NCBI RefSeq assembly: GCF_009600315.1
Contig: NZ_WIWC01000001.1
Span: 1-64,000, forward strand
Direction: 5' to 3'
Length of the DNA: 64,000 bases
Origin: Pseudomonas helleri
GTDB lineage: Bacteria > Pseudomonadota > Gammaproteobacteria > Pseudomonadales > Pseudomonadaceae
Below the pieces are notes generated by a model. That model worked only from the letters and a program-made list of their open reading frames with translations. It ran no database searches and was not told the DNA's origin. Position 1 is the first letter of the stretch. Each line of letters opens with the position of its first letter. Positions 40,656-50,810 of the stretch are shown piece by piece. The translations under genes and the position numbers were made by a program.

Positions 40656-42104
40656 GTGACTCAGAAGCCCGACCAGTGTCTTGGTGAATGGATCGACCGT
40701 GAAGCACTCGCAGAAGCGATGATTCCGCTAATCGGCCAGCTTTACCGCAATAACAACGTGGTGAGCTCGATCTATGGCCGCAGCCTGATCAACCGTTCAG
40801 TCATTGCGATTCTTAAAGCGCACCGCTTTGCTCGCCATCGTCAGTCCGATGACATCGAATTGTCCGTGCACGATACGTTCCCGCTGCTTAAAGCAATGAG
40901 CGAGCTCAAGCTCGGCGCTGCTTCGGTAGACCTGGGCAAGCTGGCCGTCAAATTCAAGGCTGAGGGCAATGGGCGGACTGCCGAGCAGTTCGTTCGTGAT
41001 GAGTTGGCCGATGTCGTGGGTCAGCAAAACGCTGCAGCCCGTAAAGGCACCGACGTTGTGTTGTACGGTTTCGGTCGTATCGGACGCTTGCTGGCGCGCA
41101 TCCTGATCGAAAAAACCGGTGGCGGCGACGGCCTGCGTCTGCGTGCCATTGTCGTGCGTAAAGGCGCCGATAACGACCTGGTCAAGCGTGCAAGCCTGTT
41201 GCGTCGTGACTCGGTTCACGGCCCGTTCGATGGCACCATCGTGGTGGATGAAGAAAACAACACGATTACCGCCAACGGCAACCTGATTCAGGTGATCTAC
41301 GCGAAGAACCCGACCGAGGTGGATTACACCCAATACGGCATTGAAAACGCACTGCTGGTGGATAACACCGGTGTATGGCGTGATGCTGAAGGTCTGGGCC
41401 AGCACTTGCAGTGCCCTGGCGTTGACCGTGTGGTGCTGACCGCGCCGGGCAAAGGCAAGCTGAAAAACATCGTTCATGGCATCAACCATGGCGAAATCAC
41501 GGCTGACGACAAGATCGTCTCGGCAGCCTCCTGCACCACCAACGCCATCGTGCCGGTGCTCAAGGCAGTCAACGACAAGTTCGGTATCGTCAACGGTCAC
41601 GTTGAAACGGTTCACTCGTACACCAACGACCAGAACCTGATCGACAACTTCCACAAAGGCGATCGCCGTGGTCGTAGCGCCGCGTTGAACATGGTAATCA
41701 CCGAGACCGGTGCAGCCACTGCTGCGGCCAAGGCGCTGCCTGAGCTGGCTGGCAAGCTGACTGGTAACGCGATTCGCGTCCCTACGCCGAACGTGTCGAT
41801 GGCGATTCTCAACCTCAACCTTGAGAAGCCAGCAACGCGTGAAGAAATGAACGAGTACCTGCGTCACATGGCGCTGCACTCCGATCTGCACAAGCAAATC
41901 GACTTTGTGAGCTCGCAGGAAGTGGTTTCCACTGACTTCGTGGGTTCGCGTCACGCCGGTGTGGTGGATGCTGAAGCGACTATCTGCAATGACAACCGCG
42001 TTGTGCTGTACGTGTGGTACGACAACGAATTCGGTTACAGCTGTCAGGTAGTGCGAGTGATGGAAGACATGGCTGGGGTTAACCCGCCAGCGTTCCCGCG
42101 CTAA
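40656..42104 (+). CDS. Glyceraldehyde-3-phosphate dehydrogenase, GapB-type with N-terminal extension
   Basis: Phosphorylating GAPDH of 482 aa, longer than the usual 330-340 because of an extra N-terminal domain of about 120 residues. The Rossmann motif is YGFGRIGRLLARIL and the catalytic cysteine is in SAASCTTNAIVPVLK; VPTPNVSMAILNL follows. In Pseudomonas this type (PA3001 position) is used mainly for gluconeogenesis. I chose the GTG at 40656, 6 bases after GGAAGG; an ATG at 40641 would add five residues. A strong terminator follows. Confidence 0.92.
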   Translation: MTQKPDQCLGEWIDREALAEAMIPLIGQLYRNNNVVSSIYGRSLINRSVIAILKAHRFARHRQSDDIELSVHDTFPLLKAMSELKLGAASVDLGKLAVKFKAEGNGRTAEQFVRDELADVVGQQNAAARKGTDVVLYGFGRIGRLLARILIEKTGGGDGLRLRAIVVRKGADNDLVKRASLLRRDSVHGPFDGTIVVDEENNTITANGNLIQVIYAKNPTEVDYTQYGIENALLVDNTGVWRDAEGLGQHLQCPGVDRVVLTAPGKGKLKNIVHGINHGEITADDKIVSAASCTTNAIVPVLKAVNDKFGIVNGHVETVHSYTNDQNLIDNFHKGDRRGRSAALNMVITETGAATAAAKALPELAGKLTGNAIRVPTPNVSMAILNLNLEKPATREEMNEYLRHMALHSDLHKQIDFVSSQEVVSTDFVGSRHAGVVDAEATICNDNRVVLYVWYDNEFGYSCQVVRVMEDMAGVNPPAFPR

Positions 42105-42120
42105 GCAACCGCAGCAACTG

Positions 42121-42149
42121 AAAACGCCCCGACATGTCGGGGCGTTTTT
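42121..42149 (+). terminator. Rho-independent terminator after gap
   Basis: A 13-bp perfect stem (AAAACGCCCCGAC / GTCGGGGCGTTTT) with a minimal loop is followed by T residues. Confidence 0.9.
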
Positions 42150-42171
42150 GTGTGTGCTGTCATTTACTTTT

Positions 42172-42302
42172 GTAGCAGCTGCCGCAGGCTGCGTCCGATT
42201 GCGCAGCGATCGTAAAACCTGTGCTCGTGGTATGTCTGAGAAACCACGACTACAGGTTTTGCGACGGTTTCACCGCCGGACGCAGCCTGCGGCAGCTGCT
42301 AC
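42172..42302. repeat. REP-like pair with perfect 26-bp inverted arms
   Basis: The arm at 42172-42197 (starting GTAGCAGCTGCCGCAGGCTG) is exactly complementary to 42277-42302. It is the same family as the pair at 28837-28975. It lies between the gap terminator and the end of the converging transporter gene. Confidence 0.85.
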
Positions 42303-42312
42303 GGGGCATGAG

Positions 42313-43611
42313 TCAGGCGTTAGCCGGCACTGCCGATTGCGCTGTACGCAGTTGATGCTGATTGCCACGAAACAGCACCACGGTTGCGATCAGTCCCAAT
42401 ACAGCCGCACCCGTCAACCACAAACCGGGAGCGGCCTTGTTATCCAGCACATGGATCAGGTAAGTACAGGCCGCCGGGGTGAAGCCACCGAACGTCGCGG
42501 TCGCCAGGCTGTAAGCCAGTGAAAAACCGGTGGTGCGGACTTCAATCGGCATGATTTCGGTCAGGGCGACCACCATAGCGCCGTTATACGAGCCGTACAG
42601 GAATGACAGCCACAATTCGACAATCAGCAAATGGCTGAAACTTGGATTGGCCACGAGCCATGACAAGGCCGGGTAGGCGGTCAAGATGGCCAGTATCGTC
42701 GATCCCAGCAGCAGTGGCTTGCGCCCGATTTTGTCAGACAGCGAACCCATGACCGGCAGCCAGAAGAAGTTCGACAGGCCGATGCACACGGTCACCAGCA
42801 AAGCTTGCAGATCCGTCAGGTTCAGTTCTGCCTTGCCGAAAGTCGGGGTGTAGGCGGTGATCAGGTAGAACGACACGGTGGTCATGATCACCAAAGCCAT
42901 GCCGCCGAGCACCAGGCCAAAGTTTTGCCCGACAGAACGCACGATTTCGCGCAACGTGGGGTGATGCTTGCGGGCTTCAAACTCCGGGGTTTCCTGCATG
43001 GATTTACGGACGACAAAGATCACCGGCACGATCATGCAGCCAATCAGGAAAGGGATACGCCAGCCCCATTCACCCATTTCGGCGGGGCTCAGCCAGTGGT
43101 TGAGGCCTACGCCCAGCAAACCGGCAAACACTACCGCCGCTTGTTGGCTGGCGGACTGCCAGCTTACAAAGAAGCCTTTACGGCCCGGTGTGGCTATCTC
43201 TGCCAGATAGACCGAAACTCCGCCCAGCTCCACGCCGGCAGAGAAACCTTGCAGTAAACGGCCCAGCAGTACCAGCAGCGGGGCGGCGACGCCCAGAGTG
43301 GAATAGCCCGGTACGCAGGCAATCAGCACCGTGCCCATGGCCATCAGGGCCAATGTAATGATCAGGCCTTTGCGGCGGCCGTGGCGGTCGATGTATGCAC
43401 CGAGAAAAATGGCACCCAGAGGGCGCATCAGGAAACCGGCGCCGAACGTCGCCAGGGCAAGCATCAGTGAGGCAAAAGCGCTATCGGTGGGAAAGAAGGT
43501 TTTGGCAATGGCCGTGGCGTAAAAGCCGAAGACCATAAAGTCGAACATCTCAAGAAAGTTACCGCTGACAACGCGAAAAATCGCTTTGCCTGTGCCCGTA
43601 CTGGAGGCCAT
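42313..43611 (-). CDS. MFS metabolite:H+ symporter (citrate/tricarballylate-like)
   Basis: Inner-membrane transporter of 432 aa with about 12 hydrophobic segments. The MHS signature is seen in [38 protein letters not shown] and [13 protein letters not shown]. The closest families by eye are citrate (CitA) and tricarballylate (TcuC) symporters, so a di/tricarboxylate substrate is likely but not proven. No regulator or tcu genes are adjacent. It is monocistronic. Confidence 0.85.
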   Translation of the reverse strand: MASSTGTGKAIFRVVSGNFLEMFDFMVFGFYATAIAKTFFPTDSAFASLMLALATFGAGFLMRPLGAIFLGAYIDRHGRRKGLIITLALMAMGTVLIACVPGYSTLGVAAPLLVLLGRLLQGFSAGVELGGVSVYLAEIATPGRKGFFVSWQSASQQAAVVFAGLLGVGLNHWLSPAEMGEWGWRIPFLIGCMIVPVIFVVRKSMQETPEFEARKHHPTLREIVRSVGQNFGLVLGGMALVIMTTVSFYLITAYTPTFGKAELNLTDLQALLVTVCIGLSNFFWLPVMGSLSDKIGRKPLLLGSTILAILTAYPALSWLVANPSFSHLLIVELWLSFLYGSYNGAMVVALTEIMPIEVRTTGFSLAYSLATATFGGFTPAACTYLIHVLDNKAAPGLWLTGAAVLGLIATVVLFRGNQHQLRTAQSAVPANA

Positions 43612-43766
43612 CAGAAATCACCCGCTGTTATCTGTTTTATGCGTAATCCATGTTTTTTTGCTAGTCCGCACTGCAAGGGCCGAGCATTGGCTTTTGCCCA
43701 AAACAGTTTTGTAACCATATGTGTATCAAATTATGTAGGCAACTGTTGTGGGGACTACAGGGCGGG

Positions 43767-44330
43767 TCAGGGGGTAAGTTTCATCAAGGTCTTACGCAGG
43801 TTTTCGGGCAAACCGTCGGGCGCGAGCCAGATGCCGAGATAGGTTTTGGCCAGTGCAGGGTTCTGGCTGTTGAAAATCACCTTGCCATTGCGTTCAAGGT
43901 TCAGGCCGCGTTGGGGTGAGAAATTCAAGGTGAGGCGATCACCGCGTTTGATGTCGCCGAAGCTGTCTTGTAATTTTTTCAGTTCGGGTACGAGGGGCGT
44001 CAATACGGTTGGCGGGTGTTGGCGCTCAAGGATGGTCGCGGAGGCTTTGATGATATCGCTGTGTTTCAGGTCGCGTAGATAGAACAGTTCCAGACGCAGG
44101 TCGCGCTGCTGATCAAACGCTTGCTGGGGAGGCACGCCCGAGGCGGTGTACAGCGCGGCGGCATAAATATCGGCCCAGAGGTAGGTCAGAACAATCTGAC
44201 CTTGGCGCGGCATGATCTGCGAGCCTTCGCGCCATTGCGCAGGGAAGCTGGCCTCGTTTATAAGCGCAGCATCGTCGGCCGCAACGGCGGCGTTGAAGGT
44301 CAGCGCAAGAGCGATCAATAGCTGGCGCAT
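43767..44330 (-). CDS. Chalcone-isomerase-like periplasmic protein
   Basis: Protein of 187 aa with a signal peptide (LLIALALTFNAAVAADD) and a chalcone-isomerase-like fold (EASFPAQW, IYAAALYTASGVPP, LRLELFYLRDLKHSDI). Bacterial members lack the plant enzymatic context and their role is unknown. I chose the ATG at 44330 at the start of the signal peptide; the reading to 44420 adds an Asn/His-rich leader in front of it. Confidence 0.8.
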   Translation of the reverse strand: MRQLLIALALTFNAAVAADDAALINEASFPAQWREGSQIMPRQGQIVLTYLWADIYAAALYTASGVPPQQAFDQQRDLRLELFYLRDLKHSDIIKASATILERQHPPTVLTPLVPELKKLQDSFGDIKRGDRLTLNFSPQRGLNLERNGKVIFNSQNPALAKTYLGIWLAPDGLPENLRKTLMKLTP

Positions 44331-44572
44331 TTGGCTATCCGATGGGGCGTGTGGATTGAGGTTATGCCAGTTTTTTGAATTTATGTCGCAGGAGGCATTG
44401 TGATTGTGTAGTGAATGCAAAAATAGCCAACGACCAGACCAAGGGTTAATGTTCGCGGCGTTCAGGCTTCTATAGACTGTGCCCCACGTTTTGATCCTTC
44501 ATGGCGCTGGCCGCGACATGATTTAGCCGTAGGTGCCCAAAGCGGTGCCACGGCCTGTTCTGAGGAGTACGC

Positions 44573-45967
44573 ATGGCTGTCTACAACTACGACGTAGTGG
44601 TACTGGGCTCTGGCCCGGCAGGAGAAGGTGCGGCAATGAACGCCGCAAAAGCAGGGCGCAAAGTGGCGATGGTCGATAGCCGGCGTCAGGTTGGCGGCAA
44701 CTGCACGCACTTGGGCACGATCCCGTCCAAAGCCTTGCGTCACTCGGTTCGCCAGATCATGCAATTCAACACCAATCCGATGTTTCGGGCCATTGGTGAG
44801 CCGCGTTGGTTCTCGTTTCCGGACGTGCTGAAAAGCGCCGAGAAGGTTATTTCCAAGCAAGTGGCTTCACGCACCGGTTACTACGCACGTAACCGCGTCG
44901 ACCTGTTCTTCGGCACCGGCAGCTTTACCGATGAGCAAACCATTGAAGTGGTCTGCACCAACGGCGTTGTTGAAACCCTGATGGCCAAGCAGATCATTAT
45001 CGCCACCGGCTCGCGTCCCTATCGCCCGGCTGATATCGATTTCACTCACTCGCGTATCTACGATAGCGACACCATTCTTAGTCTGGGCCACACCCCGCGT
45101 AAGCTGATTGTTTATGGGGCTGGCGTGATCGGCTGCGAATATGCGTCGATCTTCAGTGGTCTGGGGGTGTTGATTGAGCTGGTGGATAACCGCGAGCAAC
45201 TGCTGAGCTTCCTCGACTCCGAGATCTCGCAAGCGCTGAGCTACCACTTCAGCAACAACAACATCACCGTTCGCCACAACGAAGAGTATGAGCGGGTAGA
45301 AGGCGTCGAAAACGGCGTGATCCTGCACCTCAAGTCCGGCAAGAAGATCAAGGCGGACGCCTTGCTCTGGTGTAACGGCCGTACCGGCAACACTGACCTG
45401 CTGGGGCTGGAGAATATCGGCATCAAACCCAACGGTCGTGGTCAGATCACTGTTGATGAAAACTACCGCACCACCGTGCCAAACATTTACGCCGCAGGCG
45501 ATGTGATTGGTTGGCCCAGCCTGGCCAGTGCTGCTCACGACCAAGGCCGTTCCGCCGCTGGCAGTATCGTCGACAACGGCAGCTGGCGCTTCGTCAATGA
45601 CGTGCCGACCGGGATTTACACCATCCCCGAGATCAGCTCCATCGGCAAGAACGAGCAGGAGTTGACCCAGGCCAAAGTGCCTTATGAAGTGGGCAAGGCG
45701 TTCTTCAAAAGCATGGCGCGGGCGCAGATTGCCGGTGAGCCTCAGGGCATGCTTAAAATCCTGTTCCACCGTGAAACCCTTGAAGTGCTGGGCGTCCACT
45801 GCTTCGGTTATCAGGCTTCAGAAATCGTGCACATCGGTCAGGCAATCATGAACCAGCCGGGCGAGCTCAATACCCTGAAGTACTTCGTGAACACTACGTT
45901 CAACTACCCGACCATGGCTGAAGCTTATCGGGTAGCGGCTTACGATGGCCTTAACCGGCTTTTTTAA
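44573..45967 (+). CDS. sthA: Soluble pyridine nucleotide transhydrogenase
   Basis: FAD-dependent enzyme of 464 aa that moves hydride between NADPH and NAD+. The FAD motif is [12 protein letters not shown], with a NAD(P)-binding [14 protein letters not shown] and the C-terminal dimerisation part. At the position of the disulfide in related reductases it reads [13 protein letters not shown] with only one cysteine, the mark of SthA versus lipoamide dehydrogenase. GAGGAG lies 7 bases before the ATG. It converges on the GDPD gene; a GC-rich inverted repeat between them (about 45975-45999) has no T run. Confidence 0.95.
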   Translation: MAVYNYDVVVLGSGPAGEGAAMNAAKAGRKVAMVDSRRQVGGNCTHLGTIPSKALRHSVRQIMQFNTNPMFRAIGEPRWFSFPDVLKSAEKVISKQVASRTGYYARNRVDLFFGTGSFTDEQTIEVVCTNGVVETLMAKQIIIATGSRPYRPADIDFTHSRIYDSDTILSLGHTPRKLIVYGAGVIGCEYASIFSGLGVLIELVDNREQLLSFLDSEISQALSYHFSNNNITVRHNEEYERVEGVENGVILHLKSGKKIKADALLWCNGRTGNTDLLGLENIGIKPNGRGQITVDENYRTTVPNIYAAGDVIGWPSLASAAHDQGRSAAGSIVDNGSWRFVNDVPTGIYTIPEISSIGKNEQELTQAKVPYEVGKAFFKSMARAQIAGEPQGMLKILFHRETLEVLGVHCFGYQASEIVHIGQAIMNQPGELNTLKYFVNTTFNYPTMAEAYRVAAYDGLNRLF

Positions 45968-46009
45968 GCGGCTCCGGCCGGTGGCCTGAGCCGGCCGGGG
46001 AGACCGATT

Positions 46010-46732
46010 TCAGCCATTCCCAAGGGTGGCAGTGGCCAAACCGGGAAAGTCTGTAATCAGGCTGTCGACGCCGAAATCAGCGAGCCTGCGCATCAGCGCA
46101 GGTTCGTTGACTGTCCATACCGACACATGCAAACCCTGACGCTGGGCTTTGGCCAGACGTTCCGGGGTGCAGAGTGTCCAGTTCAATGCCAGCAAGTCAC
46201 AGCCATAACTTTGTGCGACCTTGATCGGGTCAAGCCAGGCGTATTCGGCCACCAGTCCACGTGACAAGTCCGGTGTCAGTTCCAGTGCGGCTTTTAGCAC
46301 TTCACGGGAGCTGGAGGTGACGGTGACTTTGTCCATCAGGCCATGACGTTCAGCCATCTCGCGAATTGCCAATACGGTACTGGCTGCACGCGTGCGTGAT
46401 GCGCTTTTGACTTCAAGCTGCCAATGCTCGAAGTTGCATTTTTCGAACAGTTCTTCAAGTCGCGGAATCGGGCACGGCTGTAACCAGCCCGGGCCGCCTT
46501 TGCGTGCGTCATAGGTCATCAGGTCGGCCGCGGTGTGCTCGATCACTTTGCCGCGTCGGTCAGTGGTGCGCTTGAGGGTGGGGTCGTGAATCACCATCAG
46601 CTCGCCATCTTTGGACAAGTGCAGATCGAGTTCGCAGCGACGAACGCCATGCTTGAGGCATTGCTCAAAGCTGGCGAGGGTGTTTTCCGGTGCTTCGCCT
46701 TTGGCGCCGCGATGGCCATAAATCAGGGTCAC
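46010..46732 (-). CDS. Glycerophosphodiester phosphodiesterase
   Basis: Cytosolic GDPD of 240 aa, hydrolysing glycerophosphodiesters to glycerol-3-phosphate. The catalytic motif is GHRGAKGEAPENT with the two histidines, and LDLHLSKDGELMVIHD holds the metal ligands. There is no signal peptide, so it is the UgpQ-type intracellular form rather than periplasmic GlpQ. It starts at a GTG at 46732 with AAGGAG just upstream. The PilZ gene on the same strand lies 36 bases upstream. Confidence 0.92.
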   Translation of the reverse strand: MTLIYGHRGAKGEAPENTLASFEQCLKHGVRRCELDLHLSKDGELMVIHDPTLKRTTDRRGKVIEHTAADLMTYDARKGGPGWLQPCPIPRLEELFEKCNFEHWQLEVKSASRTRAASTVLAIREMAERHGLMDKVTVTSSSREVLKAALELTPDLSRGLVAEYAWLDPIKVAQSYGCDLLALNWTLCTPERLAKAQRQGLHVSVWTVNEPALMRRLADFGVDSLITDFPGLATATLGNG

Positions 46733-46768
46733 AGGTACTCCTTATAAGCGTGCGCGCAGCCCGAGTGA

Positions 46769-47353
46769 TTACTCGGCTGCGGATTCGTGTTGTTCGCGGG
46801 CGAGGCGGCGTGCCTGTGCCTGTTTTTGCAAAATGTATCGTGCCAGTAGCTGGCGCTGGGTGTCATTAAGGGCTACGAATTCAGTGTCGATCACATAGCC
46901 TTCATCCTCGGCGTGGCACCTAACGACGCGGGCGCGTAACAGCAAACCCAGCGCTTGGGGCATCAGCACCAGCTTCAGAGAGAGAGGGGCATCCACGGGC
47001 AACGGCTGTTTATGGAAGAACTCGATGCCGCCCTCTGAAAGCTTTACCGGTTGCAGTTCGCCGATTTTGCCCAGCACGGTTTGTGCCACGATCTGGCTAA
47101 GCAAATCGACGCGTTTATTGAGGGTTTTAAGGTAGCTGGAGAGGGTTCGGTCGCGCTCGCTGATCTGGCGCAGCAGGTGCTGGGATTCGAATTCGCTGAG
47201 GTGCAGTTCGCTGAGCAAATTGAACAATGGCGACGCATCCTGCAACACTTCGCCACTCGCAGCGTCGGTGTCCGACAGCGGGGTTATTTCCAGTGCGATC
47301 AGATCCTCGATACGGTAGTATTCGCGGCGATCTTCTTCATTTAATGTCGACAT
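46769..47353 (-). CDS. PilZ-domain protein
   Basis: Protein of 194 aa starting with DRREYYRIEDLIALEI, which matches the N-terminal c-di-GMP-binding pattern of some PilZ proteins. A central helical region and a C-terminal beta part (LSEGGIEFF, then DTEFVAL) resemble the PilZ barrel. Binding of c-di-GMP is likely but the second motif is degenerate. It lies at the same place as PA2989 in PAO1 (from memory), divergent from lolC. Confidence 0.78.
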   Translation of the reverse strand: MSTLNEEDRREYYRIEDLIALEITPLSDTDAASGEVLQDASPLFNLLSELHLSEFESQHLLRQISERDRTLSSYLKTLNKRVDLLSQIVAQTVLGKIGELQPVKLSEGGIEFFHKQPLPVDAPLSLKLVLMPQALGLLLRARVVRCHAEDEGYVIDTEFVALNDTQRQLLARYILQKQAQARRLAREQHESAAE

Positions 47354-47447
47354 GGCGAACCCATGATGGCGGCTGTGGTCTGAGTGTAAAGCTGCTTATC
47401 AGGCCTCGCCACAAGGACGTCTTCTTTTCCCTCGAACAAGCCCCGAC

Positions 47448-48698
47448 ATGTTCAGACCTCTCTTCGTATTTATCGGCACGCGTTATACCCGTGCAAAGCG
47501 TCGCAATCATTTTGTGTCGTTCATTTCTCTGACTTCAATGATCGGACTCGCCCTCGGCGTGGTCGTGATGATTGTGGTGTTATCGGTGATGAATGGTTTC
47601 GATCATGAAATGCGCACCCGCGTGTTGGGCATGGTGCCCCACGCGACCATCGTCGGCGATCAGCCGATCAGCGACTGGCAAAGCCTGGCCGCCAAGGTTC
47701 AGCAAAACCCCAAGGTGGAGGCCGTCGCGCCGTACACCCAGATGCAGGGGTTGCTGACCCATGACGGCAATGTGCAGAAAGTGCTGCTCAATGCCATCGA
47801 CCCGGCGCAGGAGCGCAAAGTATCGATCATTGATCACTTTATGCTGGAAGGGCAGCTCGATTCGCTGACCCCCGGCAGTTTCGGCATCGTGATTGGCGAC
47901 AAAGCCGCTAAAAAGCTGGGCGTTGCCATTGGCGACAAACTGACCTTTGTGGCGCCGGAAGTCACCGTGACGCCTGCCGGGATGTTCCCACGCATGAAGC
48001 GTTTCACCGTGCAGGGCATTTTCCATGTCGGCGCGGGTGAAATTGACGGCTATCTAGGTGTCACCAACCTGCAGGATCTGGCGCGCTTGCAACGTTGGAA
48101 ACCTGATCAGGTGCAAGGTCTGCGATTGAAGTTCAACGACCTGTTTGAAGCGCCACGTGCAGCCTGGGACATTGCCCAGCAGTTGGGCGAAAGCCAGTAC
48201 TACGCCCGTGACTGGACCCGCACCCACGGCAACCTCTATCAAGCCATTCGCATGGAAAAAGCCATGATTGGCTTGCTGTTGCTGCTGATTGTGGCCGTGG
48301 CCGCGTTCAACATCATTTCCACGCTGGTGATGGTGGTCAATGACAAGAAGGGCGACATCGCCATCCTGCGCACCCTGGGGGCGACGCCGGGCACGATCAT
48401 GGCGATCTTCATGGTGCAAGGCACGGTGATCGGGGTCGTCGGCACAGCTATTGGCGCGGTGCTGGGCATGCTTGCGGCGCTCAATGTCAGTGCTGCGATC
48501 TCGGCCCTTGAAGGGCTGATCGGTCACAAGTTTCTCAATGCTGATGTGTATTTCATCGACTACCTGCCTTCGCAATTGCAGACGCAGGATGTGTTGATGG
48601 TCTGCGGCGCGGCGTTGGTTCTGAGTTTCCTCGCGACCTTGTACCCGGCCTGGCGTGCTGCACGCACCCAGCCTGCGCAGGCGCTTCGTTATGAGTGA
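47448..48698 (+). CDS. lolC: Lipoprotein-releasing ABC transporter permease (LolC/LolE)
   Basis: Inner-membrane permease of 416 aa in the LolCDE complex, which extracts outer-membrane lipoproteins and passes them to LolA. One N-terminal membrane segment ([16 protein letters not shown] region) is followed by a large periplasmic domain and three C-terminal segments. It begins [18 protein letters not shown], a feature repeated in the second permease, showing an old duplication. It overlaps lolD by eight bases. Confidence 0.92.
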   Translation: MFRPLFVFIGTRYTRAKRRNHFVSFISLTSMIGLALGVVVMIVVLSVMNGFDHEMRTRVLGMVPHATIVGDQPISDWQSLAAKVQQNPKVEAVAPYTQMQGLLTHDGNVQKVLLNAIDPAQERKVSIIDHFMLEGQLDSLTPGSFGIVIGDKAAKKLGVAIGDKLTFVAPEVTVTPAGMFPRMKRFTVQGIFHVGAGEIDGYLGVTNLQDLARLQRWKPDQVQGLRLKFNDLFEAPRAAWDIAQQLGESQYYARDWTRTHGNLYQAIRMEKAMIGLLLLLIVAVAAFNIISTLVMVVNDKKGDIAILRTLGATPGTIMAIFMVQGTVIGVVGTAIGAVLGMLAALNVSAAISALEGLIGHKFLNADVYFIDYLPSQLQTQDVLMVCGAALVLSFLATLYPAWRAARTQPAQALRYE

Positions 48699-49389
48699 GT
48701 TGGGCATGAAAGAACAAGCAGTGTTGAGTTGCCGCGACCTGGGCAAGTCCTACGAGGAAGGCCCGGAGTCCGTGGTGGTGTTGTCGGGTTTGCAGCTTGA
48801 ACTGCATCCCGGTGAGCGCGTGGCGATTGTCGGTACGTCGGGCTCGGGCAAAAGTACCTTGCTCAATCTGCTCGGTGGCCTCGATACGCCCACCAGCGGC
48901 AGCGTGTGGCTGGCGGGTGAAGAACTGTCGGCGCTGGGCGAAAAGGCCCGCGGTCTGTTGCGCAATCGCTCGTTGGGTTTTGTGTACCAGTTCCACCATT
49001 TGCTGCCCGAGTTCACCGCGCTGGAAAACGTCTGCATGCCCCTGCTGATCGGGAAAACACCGATCCCGGAAGCGCGCGAGCGTGCCACCGCGTTGTTGAC
49101 CCGTGTGGGGTTGGGCCATCGTCTGGAGCACAAACCGGCCGAGCTGTCGGGTGGCGAGCGCCAGCGTGTGGCCATTGCCCGTGCGCTGGTCAACAAGCCG
49201 GGGCTGGTGATGCTCGATGAGCCCACCGGCAACCTCGACTCACACACCGCCCAAGGCATTCAGGATTTGATGCTTGAGCTCAGCACCTCGATGCGCACTG
49301 CGTTTCTGGTGGTGACTCACGACATGAACCTGGCCCGGCAGATGGACCGCGTGTTGCACCTGCAAGAAGGTCGCCTGAGCGCGATGTGA
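48691..49389 (+). CDS. lolD: Lipoprotein-releasing ABC transporter ATPase
   Basis: ATPase of 232 aa driving LolC/LolE. Walker [13 protein letters not shown], signature [15 protein letters not shown], Walker [13 protein letters not shown]. The ATG at 48691 overlaps the lolC stop; an ATG at 48706 is also possible and costs five residues. Between lolD and the second permease gene lies a terminator-like hairpin. Confidence 0.94.
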   Translation: MSELGMKEQAVLSCRDLGKSYEEGPESVVVLSGLQLELHPGERVAIVGTSGSGKSTLLNLLGGLDTPTSGSVWLAGEELSALGEKARGLLRNRSLGFVYQFHHLLPEFTALENVCMPLLIGKTPIPEARERATALLTRVGLGHRLEHKPAELSGGERQRVAIARALVNKPGLVMLDEPTGNLDSHTAQGIQDLMLELSTSMRTAFLVVTHDMNLARQMDRVLHLQEGRLSAM

Positions 49390-49398
49390 TCGGCCAAG

Positions 49399-49436
49399 CC
49401 CGGCGCCGTTTTCTGGCGTCGGGTCTTTTATTTTTA
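49399..49436 (+). terminator. Terminator-like hairpin inside the lol operon
   Basis: A 9-bp stem CCCGGCGCC / GGCGTCGGG (one G-U pair) is followed by TCTTTTATTTTTAT. It sits between lolD and the second permease and may lower downstream expression. Confidence 0.6.
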
Positions 49437-49450
49437 TACGGTGCCCGCGA

Positions 49451-50695
49451 ATGTTCAGACCGTTATCGATTTTTATCGGCACGCGCTATACCCGCGCCAA
49501 GCGCCGCAATCGTTTTGTTTCGTTTATTTCCATGACGTCGATGATTGGCCTCGCCCTGGGCGTGCTGGCGATGATCGTGGTGTTGTCGGTGATGAACGGT
49601 TTTCAGCGTGAAATGAGTAACCGCATCCTCGGCATGGTGCCGCATGCCACCGTAGTGGGCGTCAAGCCGATTGACGACTGGCGCCCGGTGGCTGACGCGG
49701 CGATGAAAAATCCTGAGGTTACTGCTGCAGTGCCGTTTACCGAAATGGACGGCATGCTTTCTTACAAGGGGTCGATGCAGCCGATTCAGATCAGCGGTAT
49801 CGATCCGGCGCAGGAAGGCAAGGTGTCGATCGTCACCCAGCACATTGTGCAGGGCAAGCTCGACGACCTTAAACCCGGTGAGTTTGGTGTGGTGCTGGGC
49901 GATATTACCGCGCGGCGCTTCCGTCTGGCGGTCGGTGACAAAATCACCTTGATCGTGCCCGAAGCCAGCACCGCGCCGGGCGGGATTACCCCGCGTTTAC
50001 AGCGGTTGAACGTGGTGGGTATCTTCAAAGTCGGGGCTGAGCTGGACGGCACCATGGGGCTTGTCCATATGGCCGATGCAGCCGCGATTCAGCACTGGGA
50101 GCCGAATCAGGTGCAAAGTGTGCGTCTGGCGGTCAAGGATTTGTATGCGGCGCCCCAGGTTTCGCAGCAGATCGTGGCCGGCCTGGGTGCCGATTACAAG
50201 GCAGACGACTGGACTCACACCCAAGGCAGCCTGTTCAGTGCCATGAAGATGGAAAAGACCATGATTGGTCTGTTGCTGTTAATGATCGTTGCCGTGGCCG
50301 CGTTCAACATCATCGCCACCTTGATCATGGTGGTGAATGACAAAGGCGCGGACATTGCCATCCTGCGCACTATTGGTGCCACACCGCGCCAGATCATGGC
50401 GATTTTTATGGTGCAGGGCACGGTGATTGGCATTGTCGGTACGTTGATTGGCGGCGTGCTGGGTGTGATCGCAGCGCTCAATGTCAGCGAGCTGGTGGGT
50501 TGGATGGAGCGGGTGTCTGGGCAGCATATTTTCAGCTCGGACGTGTATTTCGTCAGCAACCTGCCTTCTGAACTGCAGGGCGCTGATGTGGCGCTGATCT
50601 GCGGTGCCGGCTTTGTGCTGAGCTTTTTGGCGACACTGTATCCGGCGTATCGGGCGGCGAAAATTCAACCGGCGCATGCGTTGCGTTATTCGTGA
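49451..50695 (+). CDS. lolE: Lipoprotein-releasing ABC transporter permease, second subunit (LolE)
   Basis: Second Lol permease of 414 aa with the same layout as the first: one N-terminal membrane segment, a periplasmic domain of about 220 residues and three C-terminal segments. It starts [20 protein letters not shown], nearly the same as its partner. The assignment C versus E rests on gene order. Its last codons precede a 'CCCTCTCCC' inverted repeat. Confidence 0.9.
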   Translation: MFRPLSIFIGTRYTRAKRRNRFVSFISMTSMIGLALGVLAMIVVLSVMNGFQREMSNRILGMVPHATVVGVKPIDDWRPVADAAMKNPEVTAAVPFTEMDGMLSYKGSMQPIQISGIDPAQEGKVSIVTQHIVQGKLDDLKPGEFGVVLGDITARRFRLAVGDKITLIVPEASTAPGGITPRLQRLNVVGIFKVGAELDGTMGLVHMADAAAIQHWEPNQVQSVRLAVKDLYAAPQVSQQIVAGLGADYKADDWTHTQGSLFSAMKMEKTMIGLLLLMIVAVAAFNIIATLIMVVNDKGADIAILRTIGATPRQIMAIFMVQGTVIGIVGTLIGGVLGVIAALNVSELVGWMERVSGQHIFSSDVYFVSNLPSELQGADVALICGAGFVLSFLATLYPAYRAAKIQPAHALRYS

Positions 50696-50705
50696 TCGCA
50701 GAAAG

Positions 50706-50810
50706 CCCCTCACCACGCCTCTCCCGGAGGGAGAGGGGACTGATGTGTGGTGTTCTTGAAAATGTATGCGGTCTGTTCCCTCTCCCTCCGGGAGAGGGCT
50801 AGGGTGAGGG
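50706..50810. repeat. 'CCCTCTCCC' inverted repeat pair, copy 1
   Basis: Arms at 50706-50740 and 50775-50810 are imperfectly complementary; each contains its own CTCTCCCGGAGGGAGAG-type palindrome. A close relative lies at 54434-54545. The right arm runs into the 3' end of the histidine kinase gene. Confidence 0.8.
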
